Below, in pieces: positions 8,334 through 16,919 of a DNA stretch of 64,000 bases (the stretch's first letter is position 1; each line of letters begins with the position of its first letter). The translations under genes were made by a program, and so were the position numbers. Below the pieces are notes generated by a model, which was not told the DNA's origin, made no database searches, and was given only the letters and a program-made list of their open reading frames with translations. This stretch comes from CAVQBJ01 sp963724405 (GTDB lineage Bacteria > Actinomycetota > Thermoleophilia > Solirubrobacterales > Solirubrobacteraceae): NCBI GenBank assembly GCA_963724405.1, contig CAVRUQ010000012.1, positions 1 through 64,000 on the forward strand, read 5' to 3'.

Positions 8334-8679
8334 GACTTCACGGGGTGAGCTGTGTTCGCTGTAACGCTTCGTGATATGCACTGTGCTGCTCCTCGGCGGG
8401 TGACCAGACCACTGTGGCGCGCTGGTCGTTCGGTGTGAAGTCGCGCGGTCCGCAGCATGACCAGGCTGCGTGCGATGTCGCGTCGGGGCGTGTCACTCCG
8501 CTGTACGCGCACAGCATCGGCGTTCTCTCCGGCCTCATGAGCCGTGAGCCCTCAACGCCGCCACGCCACGTCGGCGGCTGGGCGCCGGCTCCGGCCGATG
8601 AGTGAGCCACGGCGGGCAGCTGCGGATGCTGAGTGAGACCGCGGCGGGCTCGTCGGCCGGGACAGGGGGAAGGAAGCAA

Positions 8680-9048
8680 CTAGGCCGCGCCGTCGGCGCG
8701 CCGGCGCTGGGCGATCGCGGCCCACGCTCCACCAAGCGACAATGCGCCAGCGCTGAGGGCATTTGCGGTGAGCAGTTGACGGCGATCCGGCGCCGCGCGC
8801 AGAAGAGCCAACGCGGTCAGTCCGTGCACGGCGTCGATCGTCGCGCCCGCCCACCGCCAGCGCGGCTCGGGATGGCGGTGGAGCGCGAGCTCCTCGGCGA
8901 CCTGGCGCGCCCCGAGGACACGCGCGTAGGCCACGGCGCGCGGGTCCACCAAGGCCCCGGGCAGTCGGCGCATCAGCAGCCGAGGCGCGGCAAGCAGCGC
9001 GACACCCCACGCCAGGCGGGTGATGCCAAGGAGCCGGTCGGCGCTCAT
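8680..9048 (-). CDS. Small membrane protein
   Basis: A 122-residue protein with an N-terminal helix after a basic motif (LAWGVALLAAPRLL), a conserved-looking RVLGARQVAEELAL segment, and two more hydrophobic stretches (VHGLTALALLRAA and SAGALSLGGAWAAIA). This resembles small DUF4267-type membrane proteins, but the match is by eye only. Its ATG overlaps the preceding stop as ATGA, so it is cotranscribed with the winged-helix-like protein. Confidence 0.6.
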   Translation of the reverse strand: MSADRLLGITRLAWGVALLAAPRLLMRRLPGALVDPRAVAYARVLGARQVAEELALHRHPEPRWRWAGATIDAVHGLTALALLRAAPDRRQLLTANALSAGALSLGGAWAAIAQRRRADGAA

Positions 9049-9371
9049 GGGGCCACCGAGCGGTCGCTCTGTCCCTCGGTGTCGGCCGCCTCGTAGAATC
9101 CGAAGCCCAGGGCGGTGATCTGTCCGCTGCGTACGCCGGCGCCGAGCGCGCTGTCGAGATCGATCTCGCGCCCCGATGGCTCGGCGAGTCGCCGGAGCGT
9201 GGCGCGCGGCAGCGGTCCGTAGGAGCGCAAGATGCGTCGCAGGCGATGCATCTCGGCCTGCGTGAGCGCATCGTGGCGCTCCCGATCGAGGTCACGCGAG
9301 CGCGACGCGCCGCGTCCGGCGTCGGTCGGGTGGACGAGGCGGGGCTGCGGCACGTTGGCGGGATGCATCAT
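9045..9371 (-). CDS. Small winged-helix-like protein
   Basis: A protein of 107-108 residues starting at 9371 or 9368. AGGAGG lies 4 to 7 nt upstream, so this start is preferred over frames opening further out. The C-terminal 65 residues (helix RRILRSYGPLPRATLRRLAE, then ALGAGVRSGQITALGFGFY) resemble a winged helix with a Gly-rich wing. The C-terminal extension of the MFS protein ending at 15452 carries a similar segment. DNA binding is possible but unproven. A GGGTAC element lies about 40 nt upstream of the start. Confidence 0.6.
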   Translation of the reverse strand: MMHPANVPQPRLVHPTDAGRGASRSRDLDRERHDALTQAEMHRLRRILRSYGPLPRATLRRLAEPSGREIDLDSALGAGVRSGQITALGFGFYEAADTEGQSDRSVAP

Positions 9372-9410
9372 CTGACCTCCTCGCTGTCGGCGTGTCTCTA
9401 TTACCTGTGA

Positions 9411-9416
9411 GTACCC
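9411..9416 (-). promoter_or_regulatory. Possible SigB-like -10 element
   Basis: GGGTAC on the minus strand, leaving a 5' leader of roughly 35 nt that contains the AGGAGG. No clear -35 at 15 nt. Weaker than the other examples. Confidence 0.3.
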
Positions 9417-9561
9417 ATAGGCACCCCCGGGGCTAGCCGCGTGGCCGGTCTGTCGCTGACCTGCGTCGGCTCGCCCGGTTGAAGTCTGACCGTGGTGGGC
9501 GTGCGAGCCGTACGCGCTCACCCTTGTGGAAGTGGGAGTGGGCGACCGTGGCTCGGCGACT

Positions 9562-9608
9562 CGGACCCGTTTGAGACAGCGCACCGTGGCGCGGCTCAAA
9601 CGGGTCCG
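9562..9608. terminator. 14-bp perfect inverted repeat
   Basis: CGGACCCGTTTGAG at 9562-9575 and its exact complement at 9595-9608 enclose a 19-nt loop. It begins 19 nt past the stop of the leftward transporter gene, so it could terminate that transcript. No U-tract follows. The lower GC of the arms compared with the surroundings is unusual. Confidence 0.5.
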
Positions 9609-9626
9609 TGTAGCGCCGGGCTGGAG

Positions 9627-10367
9627 CTACTGGCCGCGACGGACTCCGGGCTGGCCTCCCGCCCACTGGGTGGGCTTGGTGAGAGTCGCGCCTGGCCGAT
9701 TGGCGGACCGATCCCACTTACCCAGCGGCAGCACGACGCGCCCGAACGAGCCCTCGAGCATCATTGCGCTGGCGACGTACCAGGCGAGCACCGAGGAGGC
9801 GAACAGCACCCAGCCGCCCGCCGTCAGCCAGCCGCCGGTCCCGGTCAGGTAGGCGACGGCCAGGAACGCCGCTCCCGTCGCCAAGCTCCCCAGGACGCAG
9901 AAGAGGCCGAGGCTCTCCCCCAGGGATGCCGCGGCGCCGGAGAGCGTGATCGCCGCGAGCGGCAGGAACCAGAATCCGAGCGCTGTGAACGTCCCGTGCG
10001 CGGGCAGAACGAGCACGCCGACGGCATCCAGCAGATACAGGATCCCGTAGGCGATCCAGAAGGACCCCCACGTGCCGTGCATCGCGGTGGCGAGTCCGTC
10101 GCGTGCTCGATAGGACCACATCGCGGCGGTGAACTGCGCGACGCCGCCGAGCACGGCGGCGAGCGGGAACAGGTACAACGGTGTGGCGGCGTTTCCGTAC
10201 CAGCCGGCGAGGTAGGTCGAGACCATGAAGGTGGCGGCCGCGAACCCGAACAGGCCAAGGATCGACGGCGCCGCGATGGGCTGGAGAAAGATGCGCGCCG
10301 GCGGCGCGCTGCCCCCGTTGCTGTACTGGGCCGGATCCTCGGCGCGACCTGCGGTGATGGATGACAT
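9627..10367 (-). CDS. satP: GPR1/FUN34/YaaH-family acetate/succinate transporter
   Basis: A 246-residue membrane protein. After a Pro/Ala-rich N-terminus come six hydrophobic helices, beginning with the family's early motif around PSILGLFGFAAATFM (E. coli SatP has NPAPLGLMGFGMTT). Later segments SFWIAYGILYLL and FWFLPLAAITL fit the family. It should move acetate or succinate across the inner membrane. The ATG is well supported by AGGAGGT six nt upstream. Its presence fits acetate made by the PoxB-like enzyme at 33-35 kb, though the two are not linked. Confidence 0.85.
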   Translation of the reverse strand: MSSITAGRAEDPAQYSNGGSAPPARIFLQPIAAPSILGLFGFAAATFMVSTYLAGWYGNAATPLYLFPLAAVLGGVAQFTAAMWSYRARDGLATAMHGTWGSFWIAYGILYLLDAVGVLVLPAHGTFTALGFWFLPLAAITLSGAAASLGESLGLFCVLGSLATGAAFLAVAYLTGTGGWLTAGGWVLFASSVLAWYVASAMMLEGSFGRVVLPLGKWDRSANRPGATLTKPTQWAGGQPGVRRGQ

Positions 10368-10501
10368 GGCTACCTCCTGTGCCGCTTGGGCGCGGCGGTC
10401 GGATCGATGCTGGCCACCCTCTACCCGGCGCCATTGCGGGGGCGGCGGCTCGTGTCCGTACGCTGACGATCCGATTCCTGGGCGGCCGGGATCTGCGTGA
10501 C

Positions 10502-11503
10502 TCATCGATTGCCGTCGCGGGCGACAGCCGCGGCGCCGGCGCCGGCGGCAGCCACGCCGAGACCGGCCAGCACCAGTCCTCGCCGCTTGGCGAGCTCCAG
10601 CACGGGGCTCACGTCGTGGGCCCTGTCGGTGAACGGTCCCCGGGCGCCGCGGTCCTCGTCGACCGGGTCGAACAGGTTGTCGTGACCGTTCGGGTCGAGC
10701 GTGCGATCGGTCATCTGCGACTTGTAGCCGGTGCGTGCGAGATAGCGGTCCAAAAGCCAAGGCGCGACGCGCTCGCCGATGATGTTCATCACGGTGGGGA
10801 CGCCGACGTATACCTGGCGGCGCTTGTGATGCGCGGCGAAATGGATGGCGTCCGCCGCCACCTCGGGCTCATAGATCGGCGGGACGGGCTGCGTCTGCTT
10901 GGGAAGCTTCGTCCGGCCCCAGGTGAATTGCGTCGTGTTCAGCCCGGGCAGCTGGACCATCGACACTCGGACCTTCGAGCGGTGATGCAGCAGCTCGGTG
11001 ATGACGCTCTCGGTGAAGCCTTTGCACGCGTGCTTGGCTCCGCAGTAGGGCGACTGAAGCGGAATGCCGCGATAGGACATCGCCGAGCACACCTGCACGA
11101 GCGATCCCCGGTCGCGGGGGACCATGCGCTTCAGCGCCGCTCGCGTTCCCCAGACCATTCCGAGGTAGCTCACCTCGGTCGAATGGCGAAATTCGTCCGG
11201 CTCGATGTCGAGAAACTCAGCGTACACGGTCACCATGGCGTCGTTGACCCACACGTCGATCGGGCCGAAGGCATCCTCGACGGAGGCGGCGGCCGCCTCC
11301 ACGCGGTCGGGATCGGCCACGTCGAGGGGCAGCACGAGCGCCTCGCCGCCGGCCTCCTCCACTTCGCGCCTTGCCCCCTCCAGGCCGCTGCGGCCGCGGG
11401 CAATGAGCGCGACGCGCGCCCCCTCGCGGGCGAACCGGCGGGCGGTGGCCCGCCCGACCCCGCCCGACGCGCCGGTGATGACGACGACTTCGTTGCTGTT
11501 CAT
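10502..11503 (-). CDS. Short-chain dehydrogenase with C-terminal membrane tail
   Basis: A 333-residue SDR. The NAD(P)-binding motif is TGASGGVG near residue 11-18; the catalytic set includes Ser in VCSAMSYRG and YCGAK (Tyr-x3-Lys). After the 250-residue core there is an extension that ends in a hydrophobic segment (GLVLAGLGVAAAGAGAAAVA), likely a membrane anchor. The ATG follows the GH15 stop by one nt, with AAGG upstream, so the two are cotranscribed. The substrate is unknown. Confidence 0.85.
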   Translation of the reverse strand: MNSNEVVVITGASGGVGRATARRFAREGARVALIARGRSGLEGARREVEEAGGEALVLPLDVADPDRVEAAAASVEDAFGPIDVWVNDAMVTVYAEFLDIEPDEFRHSTEVSYLGMVWGTRAALKRMVPRDRGSLVQVCSAMSYRGIPLQSPYCGAKHACKGFTESVITELLHHRSKVRVSMVQLPGLNTTQFTWGRTKLPKQTQPVPPIYEPEVAADAIHFAAHHKRRQVYVGVPTVMNIIGERVAPWLLDRYLARTGYKSQMTDRTLDPNGHDNLFDPVDEDRGARGPFTDRAHDVSPVLELAKRRGLVLAGLGVAAAGAGAAAVARDGNR

Positions 11504-11504
11504 G

Positions 11505-13424
11505 TCAAGCCTTGCCTTTCTCGACGGCCGCGCGGCCGCCGGCAGTTGCAGTTGCTCTCCGTCGCCTCGTGCGGTCCGGCGGCCGTGGCGAGCTCGTAGC
11601 TTGTTGCAGTGAGTCGTCGAAGATGACCGCCGCGTTGATGAGCGCGAGGTGCGTGAGGGCCTGCGGGAGGTTGCCCCGCATCGCCTTCGACCTGGGGTCC
11701 ATCTCCTCTGAGTACAGGCCCACGTCACTGGAAAGCGCGACGAGGGCATCCATCGTGGTGGCTGCCTCGTCGTGGCGCTGAGCCCGAGCGAGCGCTTCCA
11801 CCAGCCAGAAAGAACAAGCAAGGAACGCGTTCTCGGAGTCCTGCATTCCGCTGTAGCGGTACAGGAGGGGCGGGCCTGCGTCGAGCTCGCGGCGAACCGC
11901 ATTGATCGTGGTGTTCATCCGCTCTCCACCGGGATCGGCAAACCCACGGCGCGACATCAGCAGGCAACCCGCGTCCAGGGCGGCGCTGCCGGCCTTCTGC
12001 AGGTAGCTGCGCTTCTCGTCGGACCACAGTTCCTGTTCGATGTAGGACTTCACTGCGTCGCGAGCGGTGCGCCAGCGTTCGCTGGAGCGCGCCGGGATGT
12101 GGCGCGCTTCCGCGAGGCGCAGCGCGCGGTCGAAGGCCACCCAGCAGCCGAGCTTCGACGTGGTGTACTGGGCATAGTCTCCGAGCTCCCACAGTCCGGC
12201 GTCCTCGCGGCGCCATATGCGCGCGAGCAGGCTCACCGCCTCGGCGATCCGCTCGCCGCTCGCTGGGTCGAGCACTCCCCCCTTGCTGACGTATAGCCAT
12301 AGCGTCTCGAGCAAGTCGCCGAACCCGCCGAGCTGCAGCTGGTGTGTCGCCTGGTTGCCCACGACGACCGGCGCGCTGGCTCGGTAACCCGTCATCGCGA
12401 TGCTGGCCTGCCCTTCGAGCACCGCTCCGTCGAGCCGGTAGACGGGGTTCACTCGGGGCTGGGTGTGATTCGTCGCCTGTAGCAGCCAGTTCAGCGACCG
12501 GTGCGCGATGTCCTCAAGTCCGATCCGCATGAGTGCATCGAGGGTGAACGAAGCGTCGCGCACCCATGCGAAGCGGTAGTCGAAGTTGCGCTGGCCGCCG
12601 ATCACCTCCGGCAGTGACGTCGTGCCGGCGGCGGCGATCGCCCCGGTGTGATCGTCGGCGAGCAGGCCGATGGCCAGCAGGCTGCGTTCAACCGCGGCAC
12701 GCCAGGGACCGTCGTAGCGGCTGCGCTGCAGCCATCGGGTCCAGTGCTCGATGGTGCGGTCGAGGCGGCGGTCGACGGCGTCGCGCCTGGACAGCAGCAG
12801 CGGCTCGTCTTGGACCGCGCAGATCGCGATGAGCCCGCGTGACCCCTCGGCGACGACCGTGTCGGCGCCGACGGCAGCTTCGGTCAGCGACGGCGTGCCG
12901 AGCTGCCAGGTCTGTAGACCGAGCCGCACGCCTGAGTCCTCGGACAGGATCCAGCCGTCGTCGCGCTGCTCGATGCGCGGCTGGACGCGACCATAGCCAA
13001 AGCGCGGCGCCACGCGCCAGCGGAGCGGGACGCGTCCCGCTATACCCTCGACGCGGCGAACGAGCTCCCGGCCGGGCGTGCTCTCGCCGCCCGGCCGGCT
13101 GATGGCGTCGGTCACCCGCACCCGGCCTTCGCCGGTCGTGAATGTCGTCTGCAGCACGTTGGTGCGCTCGAGGTAGCGGCGCTCGGCGCGAAACGGGATC
13201 GCGGGCGCCAGGCTGAAGCGGCCGCCGCGGGCCGGGTCGAGGATCGCTCCGAACACACTCGGCGAGGACAGCTGCGGCGCGCACATCCAGTCGATCGAAC
13301 CGTCGTCGGCCACGAGTGCCAGCGAGCCGCCGTCGCCGATGGCGGCGTATCCACCGATCGGCGCAAACCCGTCGACGCGCCTGGGAGCCGCGGTCTGAAG
13401 GGTGAGGTCGGTGTCCGTCACCAT
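11505..13424 (-). CDS. GH15 glucoamylase/trehalase-type glycosidase 1
   Basis: A 639-residue GH15 protein. The N-terminal beta-domain starts FAPIGGYAAIGDGGSLALV; the (alpha/alpha)6 barrel follows with the substrate-site signature RNFDYRFAWVRDASFT. Two likely catalytic Glu residues lie in GLWELG and GLYSEEMD. It hydrolyses alpha-glucosidic bonds, possibly in trehalose or maltooligosaccharides; the sequence does not decide which. No signal peptide is seen, so it is cytoplasmic. The start is 10 nt after a GGGTA element, and a GTCAG-N4-CTGAC dyad lies 63 nt upstream. Confidence 0.88.
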   Translation of the reverse strand: MVTDTDLTLQTAAPRRVDGFAPIGGYAAIGDGGSLALVADDGSIDWMCAPQLSSPSVFGAILDPARGGRFSLAPAIPFRAERRYLERTNVLQTTFTTGEGRVRVTDAISRPGGESTPGRELVRRVEGIAGRVPLRWRVAPRFGYGRVQPRIEQRDDGWILSEDSGVRLGLQTWQLGTPSLTEAAVGADTVVAEGSRGLIAICAVQDEPLLLSRRDAVDRRLDRTIEHWTRWLQRSRYDGPWRAAVERSLLAIGLLADDHTGAIAAAGTTSLPEVIGGQRNFDYRFAWVRDASFTLDALMRIGLEDIAHRSLNWLLQATNHTQPRVNPVYRLDGAVLEGQASIAMTGYRASAPVVVGNQATHQLQLGGFGDLLETLWLYVSKGGVLDPASGERIAEAVSLLARIWRREDAGLWELGDYAQYTTSKLGCWVAFDRALRLAEARHIPARSSERWRTARDAVKSYIEQELWSDEKRSYLQKAGSAALDAGCLLMSRRGFADPGGERMNTTINAVRRELDAGPPLLYRYSGMQDSENAFLACSFWLVEALARAQRHDEAATTMDALVALSSDVGLYSEEMDPRSKAMRGNLPQALTHLALINAAVIFDDSLQQATSSPRPPDRTRRRRATATAGGRAAVEKGKA

Positions 13425-13434
13425 GCGCCGGGCC

Positions 13435-13460
13435 TACCCGCCTCACTGAGAGGACGAACG
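13435..13460 (-). promoter_or_regulatory. SigB/SigF-like promoter of GH15 gene
   Basis: Minus strand GTTC, 16 nt, GGGTA, then 10 nt to the ATG at 13424. The short gap to the start implies a leaderless or nearly leaderless mRNA. Confidence 0.5.
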
Positions 13461-13486
13461 CGCGCGGGAGACTTCTTGGGCTTGGT

Positions 13487-13502
13487 GGTCAGTCGTCTGA
13501 CC
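13487..13502. promoter_or_regulatory. Operator-like dyad, copy 3 (divergent promoter)
   Basis: GGTCAG-TCGT-CTGACC, a perfect 6-4-6 dyad between the divergent GH15 and MFS genes. It is 63 nt from the GH15 start and 74 nt from the MFS GTG. Confidence 0.65.
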
Positions 13503-13540
13503 GTTGCGCGCCGGCGCGCGCCGCTCGGTGAGACACGCGC

Positions 13541-13566
13541 CGTTACCTCGCCGTGATTTGGGGTAT
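13541..13566 (+). promoter_or_regulatory. SigB/SigF-like promoter of MFS gene
   Basis: CGTTA, exactly 15 nt, then GGGTAT, followed by nine nt and the GTG at 13576. The geometry is the same as at ctaC and other genes here. Confidence 0.5.
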
Positions 13567-13575
13567 TGGGCGCGC

Positions 13576-15452
13576 GTGAGCGCTGCTGCGGTTACTACGG
13601 ACACCATCGAAACCGATATCCCGGCGCGGCTGGACCGCCTCCCGTGGGCGCGCTTCCACTGGCTCGTGGTGATCGGGCTCGGGACGGTTTGGATCCTCGA
13701 CGGTCTGGAGGTGACGATCGTCGGCTCCATCGCCTCGCGGCTGACCGAGAGCGGTAGCGGCATCCACCTGACGGCGTCGAGCATCGGGGTCACCGCCGCG
13801 CTGTATGTCGCCGGCGCCTGTATTGGGGCGCTGTTCTTCGGCCAGCTCACCGATCGTTGGGGGCGGAAGAAATTGTTTCTCATCACCCTCGGGCTGTACA
13901 TCGTGGCCACCACCGCGACCGCGTTTGCGTTCGCGCCCTGGTACTTCTTCGCCGCACGCTTTCTCACCGGCGCCGGTATCGGGGGAGAGTACGCGGCGAT
14001 CAACTCGGCGATCGACGAGCTCATCCCGGCGCGGGTGCGGGGCCGCGTCGACCTGATCATCAACGGGTCCTACTGGGTGGGCTCCGCGGCCGGCTCCGCA
14101 GCGGCGCTCTTCTTTCTGGACACCAGGGTGTTTCCCGAGGACCTCGGGTGGCGCCTTGCCTTCGGCCTGGGGGCCGCCCTCGGTCTGGCGATCATGCTCG
14201 TGCGGCGCAACGTGCCCGAGAGCCCGCGCTGGCTGTTCATCCACGGACGCCAGCAGGAGGGCGAGCGAAATCGTCGACGCGATCGAGCAGCGCACTCGAC
14301 GAGGAGACCGGTGAGGCGCTCCCGGCGCCGGAGGGTACGATCGAGGTGCGCCCGCGCAAGACGGTCCCGTTTCGCGAGATCGCTCGCACCGCATTCACGA
14401 TGTACCCGCGTCGCGCGGTGCTGGGGCTGGCCCTCTTCGTCGGTCAGGCGTTCATCTACAACGGCGTGACGTTCAACCTCGGCACGCTCTTCACGACGTT
14501 CTACAAGGTGTCGTCGAGCTTCGTGCCGGTGTTCGTGATCATCTACGCCGTCGGGAACTTCCTCGGCCCGCTCACGCTCGGCCGGCTGTTCGACACGGTC
14601 GGTCGCAAGCCGATGATCGTCGGCACCTATGTGGGCTCGGCCGTCGTGGTCGCAGTCCTGGGGATCCTGTTCAGCGGCGGCTCGCTGTCGGCCTGGGCGC
14701 TGGAAGCATTCATCGTCGGGGCGTTCTTCCTCGCCTCTGCCGGGGCGAGCGCGGCATACCTCACGGTGAGCGAGATCTTCCCGATGGAGACCCGCGCGCT
14801 GGCGATCGCCTTCTTCTACGCCGTCGGGACTGCGGCCGGCGGCATCGCCGGCCCGCTGCTGTTCGGGCACCTGATCGGCTCCGGCGTTCGCTCGCAGGTG
14901 GCCATCGCCTTCTACATCGGCGCCGGCGTCATGGCGCTCGGTGGGCTGGCCGAGCTGATGTTCGGGGTCAAGGCCGAGCAGAAGTCGCTGGAGGACATCG
15001 CAACACCGCTGACGGCCGAGGACGCCGAGGACGCGCCGACGGAACGAGCCGCACCGGCCGACGAGCGGGCGCAGCGCCGGCAGCGGTGGGAACGTCGCGG
15101 GCTGCGCCGCCTCCGGCCGGGACCGGGACCGGGACCGGGGTTCTACTCGCCAGGGATGGTGGGCACCTCCGGAGCCACGCGGGCGGCCCCCGAGACGGAC
15201 TCAGACCGAGAGGTCGAGGCGATCGCTCGAGCGCTCGATGAGCACGGCGCCGTCGACCGGCGGGAGCTGGCACGGCTGGTCGGGGCGCGCTACTGGGGGC
15301 CGGGCCGCTTCTCGAGAGCCCTCCGAGAGGCGGTCATCGAGGGCCGGGCGAGACAGCTCTCGCGGGGCGAGTTCGCCCCACCGGATCAGAAGAGCGGTCG
15401 GGTGGCGCGGTCACGCCAGCAACGGGCCAGTTCACCTGAGCTACCGTCGTGA
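13576..15452 (+). pseudogene. MFS transporter with C-terminal winged-helix-like domain, frame-broken
   Basis: Helices 1-6 with the MFS loop motif (GQLTDRWGRKK) are read in one frame from the GTG at 13576 to about 14265. Helices 7-12 and a 130-residue C-terminal extension are read in another from about 14295. Between them a third frame gives EIVDAIEQR, which fits the expected central loop, so two single-base changes (near 14266 and 14294) seem needed to restore the gene. Composition stays coding-like after the break, so the damage is recent or an assembly error. The family resembles sugar and organic-acid MFS carriers. The last 12 nt overlap the convergent qcrB end. Confidence 0.75.
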
Positions 15453-16919
15453 CTCTTGCCCCGGAATCGTCCCGAGCGGCGGCTGCGCCGGCGGTGCCGC
15501 AGCGCGCCCGTTCTCGCTGTCGGCGACGACGATGAAGCCGCCCTCGGGCGCTCGCTGCACGACGGCCCCCTCCCAGTCCCGCAGCGGGTGCGTCCCGCTG
15601 CGGGCCAACGCCCGGCAGACCCGCAAGGTCACGAGGAACACGATCACCGGGAATACGAACACGGCGATGCGCCAGAAGTGGATCTGGGCGACGTAGGAGA
15701 TGTCCAGCCGAAAGAAGATGCGGTCGGTCGAGCCGACGTAGAAGATGATCGCCACCCAGCTGAAGAACGCGGCGCCGAAGGCGGTACGCAGGGGTCGATC
15801 GCGGGGCCGGTCGAGGAGGTCGTGACGGAGATGGTCCCCGGTGAGGCGACGCTCGATCGCCGGGTAGGCGTAGAGCAGCATGAACACCACCCCCGGGAAG
15901 GCCAGGCCACCCCAGAACGGGTTGGGAATCGGCGTGAATCCGGCGATCGAGGGCTCCAGGTTGGGCATCAGCCGCAGGGCGCCGATCAGCCACCCGATGT
16001 ACCAATCCGGCTGGGCCCCGTTCTCGGACAGGTACGTGTGGTAGGGCCCCCACTGCCAGATCGGGTTGATCTGCACCAGCCCGCCGAGCGCGAAGAGCAC
16101 CGCGGCCACCGCGAGCAGCAGCCCGATCGAGCGCAGGGCGTAGGCGGGCCACATCGGGGTGCCGACCACGTTTCGCTCGCGGCGACCGGGACCGGGGAAC
16201 TGGCTGTGATGGGCGCGCATGATGAGTGACAGGTGGATGGTGATCAGCGCGGCCAGCGCGGCCGGGATCAGGAACACGTGGACGATCTCCAAGCGGGCGA
16301 GGAACGTGCTGCTGCCGGGAAACTGCCCGCCCCAGATCAGGTAGCCGACCTGCGCTCCGATGCCCGGGATCGAGAGCACCACCGCGTAGGCGATGGCCAG
16401 GCCCATCCCGGAGAGCAGGTCGTCGACGAGCGAGTAGCCGGCGAAGCCCTCCAGGATGGCCAGCGTGAGCATCGTCAGGCCGATGTACCAGTTCAGGTCG
16501 CGTGGCTTGCGAAACGCGCCGGTGAAGAAGATGCGCAGCACGTGCAGCACGATCGCCGCGATGAACACGTCGGCCGCCCAGTGGTGGGTCTGTCGGATGA
16601 GCAGGCCGGCGGGCACGCTGAAGCTGAGGTCCACCACCGAGCGGTAGGCCTCAGACATCTGCGCGCCCTGCAGCAGCGGGTAGGACCCGTGATAGATGAC
16701 CTGCCCGTCGCTCGGCACGTAGTACAGCGCCAGGAAGGTGCCGGTGAGCACCAGCACCACGAAGGAATACAGCGCGATCTCACCGAGCAGGAACGACCAG
16801 TGGTCGGGAAACACGTAGCGCAACAGCCAGCGCACCCCTCGCGCCGCGCCGAGCCGGGCCTCGATCGTCTCGACCGCGCTCTCGGCGCGGCTGGCGTCAT
16901 GACCGCGGGTGCGACTCAC
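15441..16919 (-). CDS. qcrB: Cytochrome b subunit of bc complex
   Basis: A 492-residue cytochrome b. Two His pairs for the haems are visible: THHWAAD...VLH in one helix and IVH...TIH in another. The quinol-site motif is PDWY, the form common in menaquinol-using Gram-positives rather than PEWY. Eight or more transmembrane helices follow, and the C-terminal tail is polar. It oxidises menaquinol and passes electrons to the Rieske and cytochrome c subunits. The GTG at 16919 overlaps the qcrA stop as GTGA. Its 3' end overlaps the convergent MFS gene by 12 nt. Confidence 0.93.
   Translation of the reverse strand: MSRTRGHDASRAESAVETIEARLGAARGVRWLLRYVFPDHWSFLLGEIALYSFVVLVLTGTFLALYYVPSDGQVIYHGSYPLLQGAQMSEAYRSVVDLSFSVPAGLLIRQTHHWAADVFIAAIVLHVLRIFFTGAFRKPRDLNWYIGLTMLTLAILEGFAGYSLVDDLLSGMGLAIAYAVVLSIPGIGAQVGYLIWGGQFPGSSTFLARLEIVHVFLIPAALAALITIHLSLIMRAHHSQFPGPGRRERNVVGTPMWPAYALRSIGLLLAVAAVLFALGGLVQINPIWQWGPYHTYLSENGAQPDWYIGWLIGALRLMPNLEPSIAGFTPIPNPFWGGLAFPGVVFMLLYAYPAIERRLTGDHLRHDLLDRPRDRPLRTAFGAAFFSWVAIIFYVGSTDRIFFRLDISYVAQIHFWRIAVFVFPVIVFLVTLRVCRALARSGTHPLRDWEGAVVQRAPEGGFIVVADSENGRAAAPPAQPPLGTIPGQESRR

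Larger units (their letters stand above)
7976..8679. other. 704-nt stretch without a convincing gene
   Basis: Several short frames are open but none shows domain-like composition. One, on the minus strand at 8172-8381, starts MHITKRYSEHSS and could be a remnant. The stretch also holds a GTCAT-N4-ATGAC dyad near 8020, a plus-strand GGGTAT at 8049-8054 and a hairpin at 8313. Confidence 0.4.

Noticed and set aside
8172..8381. A 69-codon minus-strand frame starting MHITKRYSEHSS
   Set aside because: Short, no domain, no ribosome-binding site and overlapped by a hairpin; left as part of the gene-poor stretch.
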